Assembly: GCF_019320115.1 (NCBI RefSeq)
Contig: NC_089581.1
Coordinates: 8,805,707-8,869,706, forward strand
From: Miscanthus floridulus
Taxonomy: Eukaryota > Streptophyta > Magnoliopsida > Poales > Poaceae
Direction: 5' to 3'
DNA length: 64,000 bases
Positions 12,988 to 24,374 of this stretch are shown one piece after another. The notes beneath the pieces were generated by a model, which did no database searches, was not told the origin of the DNA, and worked only from the letters and a program-made list of their open reading frames with translations. The position numbers and the translations under genes are program-made. Within the stretch, counting starts at the first letter, position 1. Each line of letters opens with the position of its first letter.

Positions 12988-13468
12988 AGATTGGAGTCTG
13001 AGGGTAGAAGACGAGCGTTCCGGAGGAATCTATTTATAAGCCGCTTAGAGTAGGAGTATTTTGGACTTATCTCCATACCACGTGCATGTAGGTCGAGGTG
13101 GTTCAGATGGATATGGTAATTGTTCGCACGATAATCAGGGGATTGTACAGATGAGTTGATGGCAAGTAATCATGATTTGGAAGAGATATCGGTACAGGAT
13201 ATTTTAATTCTGAAAATGGTAGCATTATTATGTTAGGATCTTGCCGATGGATTATTATTTCGGTATCTTAACCATAATCAAGGAAAGAGTGGTTGGCGAT
13301 TGTGCGATATTTACTGAGGTGCATGAATCAGGATTAGATTTGATTAGATTTGATAACAGATCAAGTTTTGGCTTGGAGGATGAGTTACGGTAATTGGGCG
13401 AAGGCAAACGTTATCTGGAGTAAATTTCGGAGCATTAATGGTTTTATACTCCGAAATTGGGGGGCATG
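12988..13468. other. Tat noncoding region before the 3' LTR
   Basis: No ORF is seen. The region holds the antisense promoter (13031-13038), several GCCGAT/ATCGGT-like words, and the purine tract before the LTR. Confidence 0.6.
13031..13038 (-). promoter_or_regulatory. TATA box of the antisense gene
   Basis: TATAAATA lies on the minus strand about 165 bp upstream of the proposed ATG at 12867. This spacing fits an independent promoter inside the element, opposite to the LTR promoter. Confidence 0.55.
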
Positions 13469-14225
13469 TGTTGACACCATTTTTTGCACAATGATCAGAG
13501 TGAGCTAATCGGCAGGAAGAAAGTTACTGTATACACTAACAGCCGATGAAAAACAGCTTGTAAAGATAATTGCCGATGAATGGTGGTGATTGATGGAGAG
13601 GTTGATTTAGACTCGGGCGTTGCCGATAAGGTTGGAGATGTTATTGTCGATGCCGATGAAGGAAGGTTTAAAGGCTACTGCCGATGAAACAGGAAGTATG
13701 CCGATGGAAAGGAGGTCGGTAAGATTTCCATCATAATCGAGGCAGACAGGGAAATAGATAGGAGTTGATTTCCTTTTCTATATTTGTTAGAGTATGATTC
13801 ATGTAAGAGTCATGTGTTTCCTTAGATTTGGACTTGGTGTCCTAGTTGTGTTTGGCTATGCCTCTTTAGATCAGGGTATAAATATAGATTGAGGGGCAAT
13901 GTAAAAAAAGAATCAATCTCAAAACCAATTTTTACTCCTATTTTGCATCTACTTACTTTTCGGCGATTTTGTCAATTTGCATATTTTCCCTTTTTGCGAG
14001 TTCTCATTGATTTGGCGAGTTGCATAGCTTTAGTGCGACCTTTGGCGATTCTTGAGTTCCGCGTGAGTACCTCTTGGCCACGACTTCCGGGCGTATCGCT
14101 GTTGTCAGGACCAAAGTGCTCGTATCTTCATCATTGTCGATTAACAGGTCAAATTGACTGGCACGCTTTGGATATCGATTCGGGTATTAGCCCTTTGTGT
14201 TTGCAGATCTACTTTTGCATCAACA
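13469..14225 (+). repeat. Tat element 3' LTR
   Basis: This is 757 bp, the same length as the 5' copy, with the TATA box at the same offset (13877-13884). A G-rich tract with GGGGGG at 13459-13464 lies just upstream and is the likely plus-strand primer. Confidence 0.95.
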
Positions 14226-14230
14226 AATGG
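14226..14230. other. Target-site duplication AATGG (right)
   Basis: It matches the left copy at 1925-1929. Confidence 0.93.
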
Positions 14231-15915
14231 AAAAGAAGAAAGAGAAAAACAAAAGGCTCAAGGCAAAGGTATAAGTTGTAGAAGCCATTTTGTTTTAGTG
14301 ATCAATACACTTAGAGGGTGTGATCACAATTAGGTTTGATAGTCATACTATTAAGAGGGGTGAAACTCGTATCGAAATATGGTTATCAAAGTGCCACTAG
14401 ATGCTCTAACTCATTGCATAAGCATTTGGGATCTATTGGAGTGCTAACACCCTTGAAAATGTTTGTAAAAATATGCTAACACATGTGTACAAGGTGATAC
14501 ACTTGGTGGTTGGCACATTTGAGCTAGGGTGAAGAAGATAGAGTTGAAAAGGAGTTAGTCACGCTGGTTACAGAGTGACCGGACGCGTCTGGTATGGTGA
14601 CCGGACACGTCTGGTATTTGGCGATGAACTCAGCGACCGGACGAATCAGCAAACGCTGTGTTCGGCAGAACAGTTGATCAGATGCTGGCAGCATCCAGTC
14701 TGGTGTGACCGGACATGTCCGGTCGAGCATGGATGCTTACTGGACTCGACCGGACGCAGCGGCTCAGCGTCTGGTCATTTGTGTTTGTGCGTCCGGTCGT
14801 CGGCAGAATGGGCAGCAACGGCTATGTTGGTTTGAACTGGACATGTGGCAGTCTAGGAGCTATCGGACATGTCCAGTATGCTGACCAGACGCATCTGGTA
14901 TTCACGGTCGGAGCGTTCGGTGCATTCTGACCGGAGCGTCCGGTTGATACGTAGTCAGCCAAATAATTGAGCCAACGACTCTATTTCGTGGGGGCTTCTA
15001 TTTAAGCCCCATGGCCGGCTCAAGCTCACTCTCTTGGCCATTTGCATTAACATAGCAACCTTGTGAGCTTAGCCAAAGCCCTCCCACTCATCTTCATCAT
15101 TGATTCATCATCTTTGTGAGATTGGGAGAGAATCCAAGTGCATTGCTTGAGTGTTTGCATCTAGAGGCACTTGGTGTTCATGGTTCGCTGTGGATTTCGT
15201 TTGTTACTCTTGGTAGTTGCCGCCACCTAGATGGCTTGGAGCAGCGAGGATCATTGAGTGAAGGGTGGTGATTGTCTTCGGCTTTGATCGTGGTGATTAT
15301 GAGGGGTTCTTGACCTTTCCCCAGCGGAGAGCCAAAAGGTACTCTAGTGGATTGCTCGTGGCCTGTGTGATCCTCATCTTGTGTTGGTTGTGCGGCACCC
15401 TATTGAGGGTTTGGCACATGAAGCCAATTAGCGTGTGAACCTCCAAGTGAGTGAATCGCCACAACGAGGAGTAGCTTGCCGGCAAGCAAGTGAACCTCGG
15501 TAAAAAATTATTGTGTTCATCCTTTGATTCCGATATGATTGGTCTTCATTGTTATTCACTTTTGTGATTGATTAATTGGTTTCTTCACCTACATGACGGT
15601 ATAACTTTCTTGATCACTCTCTTTACTTTACTGTAAACTAGTTGACAAGCTCTTTAGTGTAGCTAGTTGTGAGAGCTTGCTTGCTTGGTTGGTGTGGCTC
15701 TTTAGTTAGTCTTTGAGAGCACACTAACATAGGGTAGTGTCATAGCTTTTGTGTGAATATACACTATCTAAACTAGAATTGTGGTAGGTGGTTTGCATTT
15801 TGAGTAGGCTAGCGCAACACTTGCTTCGTCTCATAATTGTCTAACCATTTTGTTAAGTGTTGTTGTAAAATTTTTTATTAGGCTATTCACCCCCTCTAGC
15901 CATTAGGACCTTTCA
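14231..15915 (+). repeat. Sirevirus 3' LTR, second segment
   Basis: This continues the LTR after the nested insertion and ends in ...CCTTTCA at 15915, giving TG...CA termini and a joined length of about 1.85 kb. It contains a CpG-rich palindrome cluster at 14578-14944, followed by a leader-like stretch ('tttaagcccc' at about 15001) and a T-rich end. No ORF here is believable. The left LTR of the element lies outside the window, so its target duplication cannot be tested. Confidence 0.75.
14578..14944. repeat. Cluster of ACCGGAC...GTCCGGT palindromes in the Sirevirus LTR
   Basis: At least six imperfect to perfect palindromes occur, for example ACCGGACGCGTCTGGT at 14578-14593, a close copy at 14600-14615, a perfect 16-bp one at 14708-14723, a degenerate one near 14883-14898, and ACCGGAGCGTCCGGT at 14930-14944. 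The first two start 22 bp apart. Palindrome-rich CpG cis-regions are described for maize Sirevirus LTRs. Confidence 0.75.
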
Positions 15916-18900
15916 CTTAGCTTCTCAGAAACTCAAGGAGTAGCTGATGAGATATTTTTTTCAAAACAGCTTTTGCTTTTGATATCTGCTTTTATGACTC
16001 TATTGACCATAGGCCAACATTTGACTTCGTGGAAAAGAGTGATAGCGCCCTGTCTCAGCCGAAATCCATGCGAATGCATGGAAAATAGAGGATCAAATAA
16101 TAGGTGAAATAAGTGGGCTAGTCCTAGCCCACCATTACGATCCTATCTCTCTCCGCAGGTTGAGTTATAGGTCGAAACATTCCCGGTTTGTTCGCTTTTG
16201 GTATGAACGACCGAAACATTGCCGAGAAGCGAAAGGTTGATGTCAACAACTCACACTGAATTTCCTCCAGTTCCTCCCTTTGTGGCAGAGCGAGCGCCTT
16301 GACTAAGATAGATTGACTCTTTCATTCTTGCAGCCTATTCTGGTTCCAATCGCGTTTGAGGCCCTTTGGCATCAATGAAACTCTGTGATATAGGAGTTCA
16401 CTCATTTCGTTTGAGAGATAGTGGAATTTCTTCTTTCAACACGTACATCGACGAGGGTGTCGATGACTTGAGTGAGGAATGGTCATGTGCTAGAGGCCGT
16501 ACCGTTGGAGTAAGACCTCAACAAGGGGGTGTGCAGTTTAAATGTAAATGACGAGCATGGAGAGGCCAAGGTCATTTGTAATTAGGTGTGGCTGATGCAA
16601 GAAGACTGGCGAGCTGTCCATGGTGAGACTCGTTGTGATGCTACTGCAGGAGGCATCCTGGTGTAGTTGAGGGCGCAGAACTTCTGTGCGGGTACAACTG
16701 GCACTTAAAAGACCTTCCGTGTAGATGAGTTCTCTTGAGTGAGACTAATCGAGTTACGAAGAAACCTTTGCGATGGTGCTGTGCAGTTGGGTTCTCTATG
16801 GAGGAACTTCGTTGTGGGGACCAAGGCAAATAAGGATACCCGGTCAGTCACGCGAATAACGAAACAAAATAACGAACAAATAACGAATGCGCACAAACCA
16901 CTTTTACTGATTCAAATAAGTATATAGCGCTTCCTTAATTAAGTAACCTTCCACTTATAACGAACGGGTAGGGGCAGTGGACTGTGGTAGAACTGCCTAA
17001 TCTAATGCCTCACAGGAGTGCCTGTCTTCCATTAGACACTAAGCACTCGAGGGAGAACACTAAATTACCCGGTTCTGTTGGGCACACCCTAGGGGAGAAC
17101 CAAAAAATCCACATTTTTGCCACCAGGATCACAAATGAGAGAATAAAGCTTATATCATTCTTAACCATTTCTTACATCACTCTACATGTACATCAGAGTA
17201 TAATATTTATTATAACAACAAAATGTAATTATATTATCAGAGTTATGAATAATTTAATATAACAGTGGAATATAAACATGTGATCGGAATTACAGCGGAA
17301 ATAATCATCTATTCCTGGCATGATGAAGCAATGATATGTAAACTATGAAAACAGATTATAAACTTTCGTTTATAAAAAAAATTAGTGAGAGTTACAAATA
17401 AAACTACGATCACAGCGTAAAGGAAATCCTCTCTGAGCCCAACAGGAGGAATCCACACACAATGGTCAGCTTAAGTCTCCACCTTGTCACTTGCAACAGG
17501 GGGAATAAAACCCTGAGTACTCAATTGTACTCAGCAAAACTTACTCGATAGAAAGAAAGAAAAGACTCTAAGGATATACAAGGCTATCTGGCTTGTGGGT
17601 TTATTGTAATTGCAGGAAGCATTACTAAGCGTGCGTCCTTATATTCGATTTTATTAATAGCCGCATTGGTTCATTAACTAACCATTCTATGTAAGCACCT
17701 GGGCTACTTTCAAGCAGGTGGTAAGCAATCAGATTTCCTTTTTCCATCTTTCATCTTTGATCTTTTAGTTCTTACTACGATGCTAAACCGTAGACAAGCC
17801 ATACCGGATCGCCTGGCGATTCGCGAATCAATGCCCCCAGCTAGGTATCCCCAAAAATACATGCCCCACTTATACCCTAGGCACAAGCAGGACCAACCCA
17901 TCACTCTCCTGTCTCGGGTGTCCAGGTCCCCATCTAAACTAGGATTCCAAGCCCCCGCCCCTGAGTCTCAGACTCAGTGCGGTGCAATGACCTCCTCCAC
18001 TAAAATAGAACCATGACAGTCAGTCTAGAAAGCGCCAGATCCACGACAAGAGAGCAATAAGTCTTCGAAGCGCCTATACACAAGTATGTGCTCAGGATAA
18101 TAAGTCTATGACCTGCCTAGAGCCTTATGCAACAATCGGTCCTTAACCGACTAGATAGGAAAAATAGTGTAATCAAGCTATGCCTCGAGTCCACGACGAC
18201 ATAACCTCTTACACCCACCAATACCCAAACCATATCCCTATCCGGTCACCATTTTTCCTTTCCACCATTTATATTTTCAAAGTGATAATAATACAGTAAT
18301 ATATTTCCTATCTCTCTCTAGTGATAGGTAATCACTCGACTTCTATCAGAGTCCTGTAGCATAGCAATCTGCATGATCCTATCATACTAGTAAGACTCAT
18401 AGGATAAAGATAGGTATATGCAAGTGGGTTTCAATCAACTCCTTAAAACTTAATGCACAATATAATTTAAACTACAGAAAGTAGGTGTTATGCACCGGGG
18501 CTTGCCTGGGTAAGATGTATATTAAAAAGTTAGTATCTGCATCTTCAAATCATCCACATCATCTGAATAGAAAGCCCCTTGCATCATCTCCTAGAGAGAA
18601 TACCATTACACTATCTTCGTATTCCCAATCATCCTTCGATCGATCCGTTGATCCATCATCGTACCTATATGATATGCATTGATGCAAATGTATAGATGTA
18701 AATAATCAACGACAGCCAAAATGCTTAGAAATCCGATCATGCCTCACAAGTTAATGAGATAGCTCTAACGCTGGTCTACGTATCCATGTTGTCGAATAAG
18801 GCGTTACTTCTCAATAATTGTTTTAGTTATACCAACCCAAATTGTTTCTTTATTCCCTTCTATCGATTTAATCATTATTCGAATTAGAGCATCATTATCT

Positions 18901-20483
18901 ACCTAGCAAACTAATTATTATTGAGCTACAAAAATTACATTGAGCACCTAACATTGCTAGGAACCTACGATGAAAACTTCAGACTCAACACTATTACCAA
19001 TTTACTACGGAAATTCCTACAAGTTCTCCTTTTAACAATATTAAGCATTTTAAAATAATTAGAGCAATCCTAAAAACATACCAAGTCTATGTGAACAAAA
19101 TACACTACTAGGTAGATCATGATTTTAGGATCTCAACAAAAACTGGTTTCACTATTTATGATTTTTATTTGATTTATTACGGATTTACAAACTTCAGCTA
19201 TTTTAAACAAATAATGAAACTAGTAGAAAATGGAACACGCACCACGGTTGTATTAGGCCCAGCCGGTCAAGACCGGCCAGCCCTAGGCGAAACCAGGCCA
19301 CGACGGCACAAGGTGGCCCAGCGCGCGGTAAGGCGCGGCGGCCCAGGCGGGCCCAGCGCGCTCGCGGCCATAGGCCCAGACGACGCGCGACCAGCGGTCA
19401 GCGGCCCAAGACCGACGAGCGTGGCCCAGGCGCGCGTGCCAGCGACCGGCCTAGCGCGAGATAGGCGTGGCCCAATGGGGGCACAGCGTGCATGGCCCAA
19501 CAGCGCGGCACGGCCCACAGGGGCACGCGTGGCCTTCCAACCAGGCGGCCCAGCCAAGCTGGCCCGTGGCTTAAGCACAACGGCAGCAGGCCGGCCCAGG
19601 TGGCTAGTGACTGCGGAGGAGAAGGAGAGCGGCGAAGCTGCGCACGAGTCGGGGGCTCGTTCGTGGGGAGGGCCGGTACCAGTGATGCGAGGTGAGGTGC
19701 TGCGGGAAGGACGCCAGCACGTGGTAAGCAGCATCAAGAGGAGCCGAGCGAGAGGGTAAGCGAGGAGAGTGAGCAGGATGGGGTCTCCTCCCATCGGCAG
19801 CAGAAAAGGAGAAGGAAGGAGGAGCGTTGGGGAAACTGACGACGACGGACTCAGCCAAAACCATGGCGTGGGCTGCTAGGGTTGCACAGCGTGAAACCAT
19901 GGGTGGCGATGGCGTTAAGGCGACGGCTGCGTTGACAGCGTACACGACAAGGATTTACGTGCTATGCTCTGGTGGTAAAGAAAAAAGGGGAGCAGAGAAA
20001 CAGAGTCAGACCGAGACAGCAGAAGCAAGGATGAGATGGCTCAGCTTGGTAGAACACTGAGGCAGACCACGGAGCTACGACAATGACAAGAGCATGATGG
20101 GACAATGGAGGCAGACGAGGACAATTAGACATAGAGCAATACGACACGACGCCATAAATCAAAAGATTGATTCACAGCAGGGTACGTATAAAAATATTTT
20201 TTCCACCTAACACTCTCATTCCTATTTATTTTATTTTAAGTTTTAACATGATTAACTCTCAAATTTTATTTAAGTTCTAATTACAAGTGATATTTTATTT
20301 TGTAACAAAAATTGTTTTCATGCTCAATCCAACAGAAGAAGCCATTCACCATTTACTTGCTAGAATCGCTATTGGATATTTTAAACATAATTTAAAATTT
20401 TAAAATCCAAGAAAATCATTTCGGTAAATTTTATTAGGCCTAAATCACGGTGCTAAACAGGATCGTAACACCAAGGTGTTACA
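15916..20483 (-). repeat. Long LTR-like remnant, probably Tekay/Del-type Gypsy, reverse orientation
   Basis: On the minus strand the block starts TGTAACACC at 20483, a terminus typical of Tekay/Del-like LTRs, and continues without any believable gene to at least 16020. It contains an AT-rich part (17100-19200) and a GC-rich part (19250-19800) full of GGCCCA words. The left boundary is not clear, since the Sirevirus LTR ends at 15915 and may have inserted into it. No duplication of the right flank was found near the left side, so it is not a clean solo LTR. ORFs in the GC-rich part are overlapping open frames on both strands without recognisable domains. The family assignment rests on the terminus and on recalled similarity of the GAGTACTCAATTG region. 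Confidence 0.45.
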
Positions 20484-20965
20484 GGGTCCTACCTACCTAC
20501 TTAAGATGATGAATGGATTCATCAAGTTATGGATGCATTTCTCCCATCCTCGGGTATCCCACGAAGGTAGATCGATCGGTGGAGGTGTACGTGATTAGGA
20601 ACCAGATTGTGACAAAAGGCACAGAGACGGCGATTTAGACAGGTTCGGACTGTCTAATCGACGTAATACCCTACGTCCTGTGCCTTTGGTGTATTGTATT
20701 GAATATGAGATCTATGTAGCTATCGACTAGGGGACCTCTGTCTCTTCTTATATACTCTGGAGAGGTAGGGTTTCCAGAAAAGTATCCTATTTGGTACTAT
20801 ACAATATCTTGCGGTGCACGTCGACCAGTGTCGTGCATGCCTTGATCTTTTGGGCTGGGCCACCTCTAATGGTGCGGCCCATGTCTTGTCTTGTGAATAC
20901 CGGAGGTCATACCCCCACACCACTCATGATATAAATTTACTCGTCGGTGAAACAGAACACCAACA
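20484..20965 (+). repeat. Gypsy-type LTR fragment ending ...CACCAACA
   Basis: It carries the CAGGTTCGGACTG...CCCTACGTCCTG segment common in grass Gypsy LTRs and ends in CA at 20965. Its last 40 bp resemble the inverted left terminus of the element at 57181 (ATAAATTTACT-C/G-GTCGGTG). No coding sequence is present. Confidence 0.5.
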
Positions 20966-23900
20966 CTTATATTCTCTGTAGGGATTATATGGCAAAACTA
21001 TTGCTGGACTAGTCAGTGAAGTCTATCCACTTGAGTTAGTGTATCTCAGGAACATTGGCATAGATTTTCTCACTCAATCAGGCTATTGCTTCTAGGCCCG
21101 TCACTCCACTATTACTCATACTTTTCCTAGCCACAATAGCATTTCTCTCTCTAACACACATGTATCTTTCTCTCTGATACCACTTCTTTCTCCTAAGTCC
21201 AAGGTAACGGTTCTTCTACAAGTCATTCTCCATTAGGGTTGCTTAAAATCCAAAGAGTTCCACGAACACCACATAATTTGGGGCATTGATGGCGCATTCG
21301 CGTGTCGACACGTCGCGCTACATCTTTTGAAAAAGAAAAACCTCTAGCTTTTTGGAAACCAACCAGCAGTCCAAATCTCCCAATGTTCATCGGCCTCGCT
21401 CCCACATGGGTTGGGTGGCGCCTGAAACCCTAGCTTCCCTCATCTCTCCCCTCTTCTCGCCTCCACTCACGGTGATGGAGGAGCTCATGTACCTGCGGGG
21501 ACCTCCCCTCCCATCACGGTGATAGGGCAGCGCACGGATTTGCGAGGACCTCCTCACCCCTCTGCTCATGGTGACGGCACAGATCTATGGGTCGGTGGTA
21601 TCTCTCCCGTCTATTTCTCGGTCTCCCTCCTTATTGCTGCTGCTGGTGCCTCCATGCCCTCTCCTCGCGTGTGCCACCTCCATGCCTCTTCCCACCTTGC
21701 CCTCTCCTCCTTGCGTCGCCTCCATGCCAGCATGAGCATAATGTCGCTTTATCGAGACGAGGTGAGCTCCTTCGCCTCTGGATCTGGTGTAGTGGCCTCG
21801 ATTCACGGCCCGATCTGTGAAGGGAGGAGTGTGGTGCAGTGGAACCCGAGCCCTCGATGGCTCCATCTCGTCCCATGGGCTAGGACAGTCCAAGCACATG
21901 AAGACGAACAACTTCATCATTCCCACCGGATCTGCTAGTTCCCCGGCCATCATGTTAGAGCGTTCCTGCTTCCACCGGATCTGCGAGTTCCTCATCATGT
22001 GGGAGCAGAGACCGAAGAAGAGGCGGCGTCCAGCTAGGGTGGCTCACGGATCTCAGCCATCTAGCAGTTGCCTTGAGCACTCTGACACATGCTGGAGTGG
22101 TGGACTCTATAGGCAACAGTGAGCTGCAGTGGGTTCATCCCACTCATCAGGTACTGTGAATTGGTTTGGTTTGGTGATTCGTCAATTCACAGACTCCCTG
22201 ATTTCTTATCCGTTTCTTAGTTGATTCAGGTAGCAGTGAGAGCAAGTGATGTAGTTTCTTAGTTGTTTCAGGTAGTAGTGGGAGCAAGTGAATGTAGTGG
22301 GGAGAGGGGGTTTAGAGAAGTGGGAAGATTGCATGATAATTCCTAAATTAAAATTAAAATTAGCAGATGAGAGTGCTATAGTGTTGAAATGTTACTCGTT
22401 GAGAGTGGAATCCACAATAATGCCATATAGTCATTGCTTTCTTGTTTGTCGTATTGACAGCTTTGCCCATGTGAGTTATGATAGTAATTCAGCTATGCAA
22501 TTCTGCAATCACTTATCATGTATCTTATACCCGTTGTTTTGTTGTGCTCTGTCTGACACTGATCATACGCTTGGTCCTGGAGGATTTGTATTTAGATCCA
22601 ACTTGGATTTTTGTTTAAAAAATTATCAAGTCCTTTGCTGGTTCCGCCCATGTCATGTAACTCGTGAAATTGTTGGTTTTGTATTGTTGTGCATTGTGCT
22701 TCTGTAGCACACCAGGAAGGGATGTTTCTTTCACGATATACTTCATTTCTTAAAGAGAGTAATTGTTCTGTATATTTCAGGAGTGCTGACACCAGTTTAA
22801 GTATGTATCACTCGATGTGTAAACTTCCATCAAATTTAGGTAAAACACTTCTGAGTTATGCGACCATATTTTTGTTCTTTGGCATATTTGCTTTCTAGCA
22901 TTCACATGTTTTATCTGCTCACAATGCTGGTGCAAAAGTTGTCAAGATTTCATAACTACACAACTACTTATCGTATGCATAGATTTCATAACTACACAGA
23001 TACTTCTCATAGGCATATTTGCTTCAACAATAGGTTAAAATAACACGACAACAGATGTTCTTTTGTTCGGATTATGTTGAAAAAAGAACAATTTAATCTG
23101 TAGTTCTGATTCCCTAATAAGTAGTCAGATGTAGTTTATGTTTATATGGCACCTATAACACTATACCTGCAGATTGCAATATGACTATTTACCAGTGTGC
23201 TAATGCTAAGATGTTATTCAAATTTGCAAGGCAAAGCTTATATATTAATTATTTTCTGATTTTATTTTTTCTTCTTCTTTAGTTGTGTTGTTCACTATTT
23301 ACTTATTTTCATTTGCTACCAAGACATGTAAGCAGATCATGTAGGTGCGGGATCATGAATATTTATTTACTTGGTAAGTAATGATTTTGAGAAAATACTT
23401 AATCACCAAAACTCCAAAAGAGGGGAGAGCAATCACACGACAGATTAATTGCTTCGAGTTATGATCCAGATGTTCCAATAGCTCGTAACTTTATTGCCCT
23501 GTCATAATCTATGCACTTATGCCATATTTTTTCATTTACAGATCTGTCCATGATACCTAATCACCTAAAGAGGAAGGCCACATCTCTTTTGCCTCTATTG
23601 GTTGCACCTAGCTTTTCTATGTGTATTTGCTCAACTGCTGATCGGTGTCTGATGTTCAGCATCAAGGGAACTTGCCACTATGATGATCGACTCTGTCTTT
23701 TGCAAACCTCATGGCTGTGAACTGTGTAGCTTATCGTTCCAAGCTACTAGCTTAAATGTTCGATTGTTGTGAATTCTTGATCGTAAATTGTACCTAATAG
23801 TTGTGTAATGTATGGTTCAACAGCACCATTAATGTAATGAAGGGTGTGAACAGAACCATGAGAGTTACAGTGGACATACAAACCATATCATTGCTTCATA

Positions 23901-24374
23901 ATTTGTCATGTTTCTAATGGTATGATGTGATATATGCTTGATCTTAGGTACTGACACTATGGTGATAGTGGCAATTACTATATATTAATGTGTGTGACTG
24001 ACATCTTAGCTTTACCATATCGAATTATGAAGCCATGTCTATCGAACGTGGACTTGCTTTTGTTCTTCAAATCATGGCACCGAAGGGTGCCTGATGTTTA
24101 GTGTGGCATGCAAATCTACATGGCCTGACAAGGCTACTACGAGCCTGTGGGGACTGGAATGGTACAGGGGTGGAGCGGTGGTGCAGGCGGGCTCAAGCCT
24201 CCCCTTACCGCCTCTATGACAATGCAGTCCCCTTCTAATTGTTTGCTAGACACCGAAGAAAGAAACGAGGGATTTTAAAAGTTGAAGATGATTTGAGGTC
24301 GCTCTTCCGGCTCCGGAGAAAATTCACTTTCCAACATACAAAAGCCCATTGCCATCTTATGAACTGCAAGTGTT
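20966..24374. other. No gene recognised; mostly AT-rich single-copy-like DNA
   Basis: Open frames at 21519-21998 overlap on both strands, lack known motifs and sit in a GC-rich patch. Near 21465-21610 there are three imperfect units of about 47-52 bp, each starting with an ACGGTGA-like motif and containing a GGACCTCC block. The rest (22140-24370) shows no domain, RNA gene or clear transposon terminus. A noncoding transcript cannot be excluded. Confidence 0.4.

Larger units (their letters stand above)
1930..14225 (+). mobile_element. Complete Ty3/Gypsy element, Tat lineage, nested in a Sirevirus LTR
   Basis: The element has two 757-bp LTRs in direct orientation, each with TGTTGACACC...CATCAACA termini, and a perfect 5-bp target duplication AATGG (1925-1929 and 14226-14230). 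In order it carries LTR, gag-protease, reverse transcriptase, RNase H, a second RNase H-like domain, integrase, an antisense spliced gene with a plant mobile domain, and LTR. A second RNase H plus an antisense ORF between pol and the 3' LTR are hallmarks of the plant Tat lineage (RIRE2/Grande/Retand relatives). I count 21 differences between the LTRs (2.8 percent), 20 of them transitions, so insertion was fairly recent. The coding regions are broken by stops and at least two single-base frameshifts, so it is not autonomous now. Confidence 0.95.

Noticed and set aside
19169..19945. Several long open frames in GC-rich DNA on both strands
   Set aside because: Overlapping frames with no domains, within an LTR-like block full of GGCCCA words; typical of GC-rich noncoding sequence.
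21519..21998. Pair of 137-139 codon frames on opposite strands
   Set aside because: No motif, no conserved start context, and they mirror each other in a GC-rich patch.
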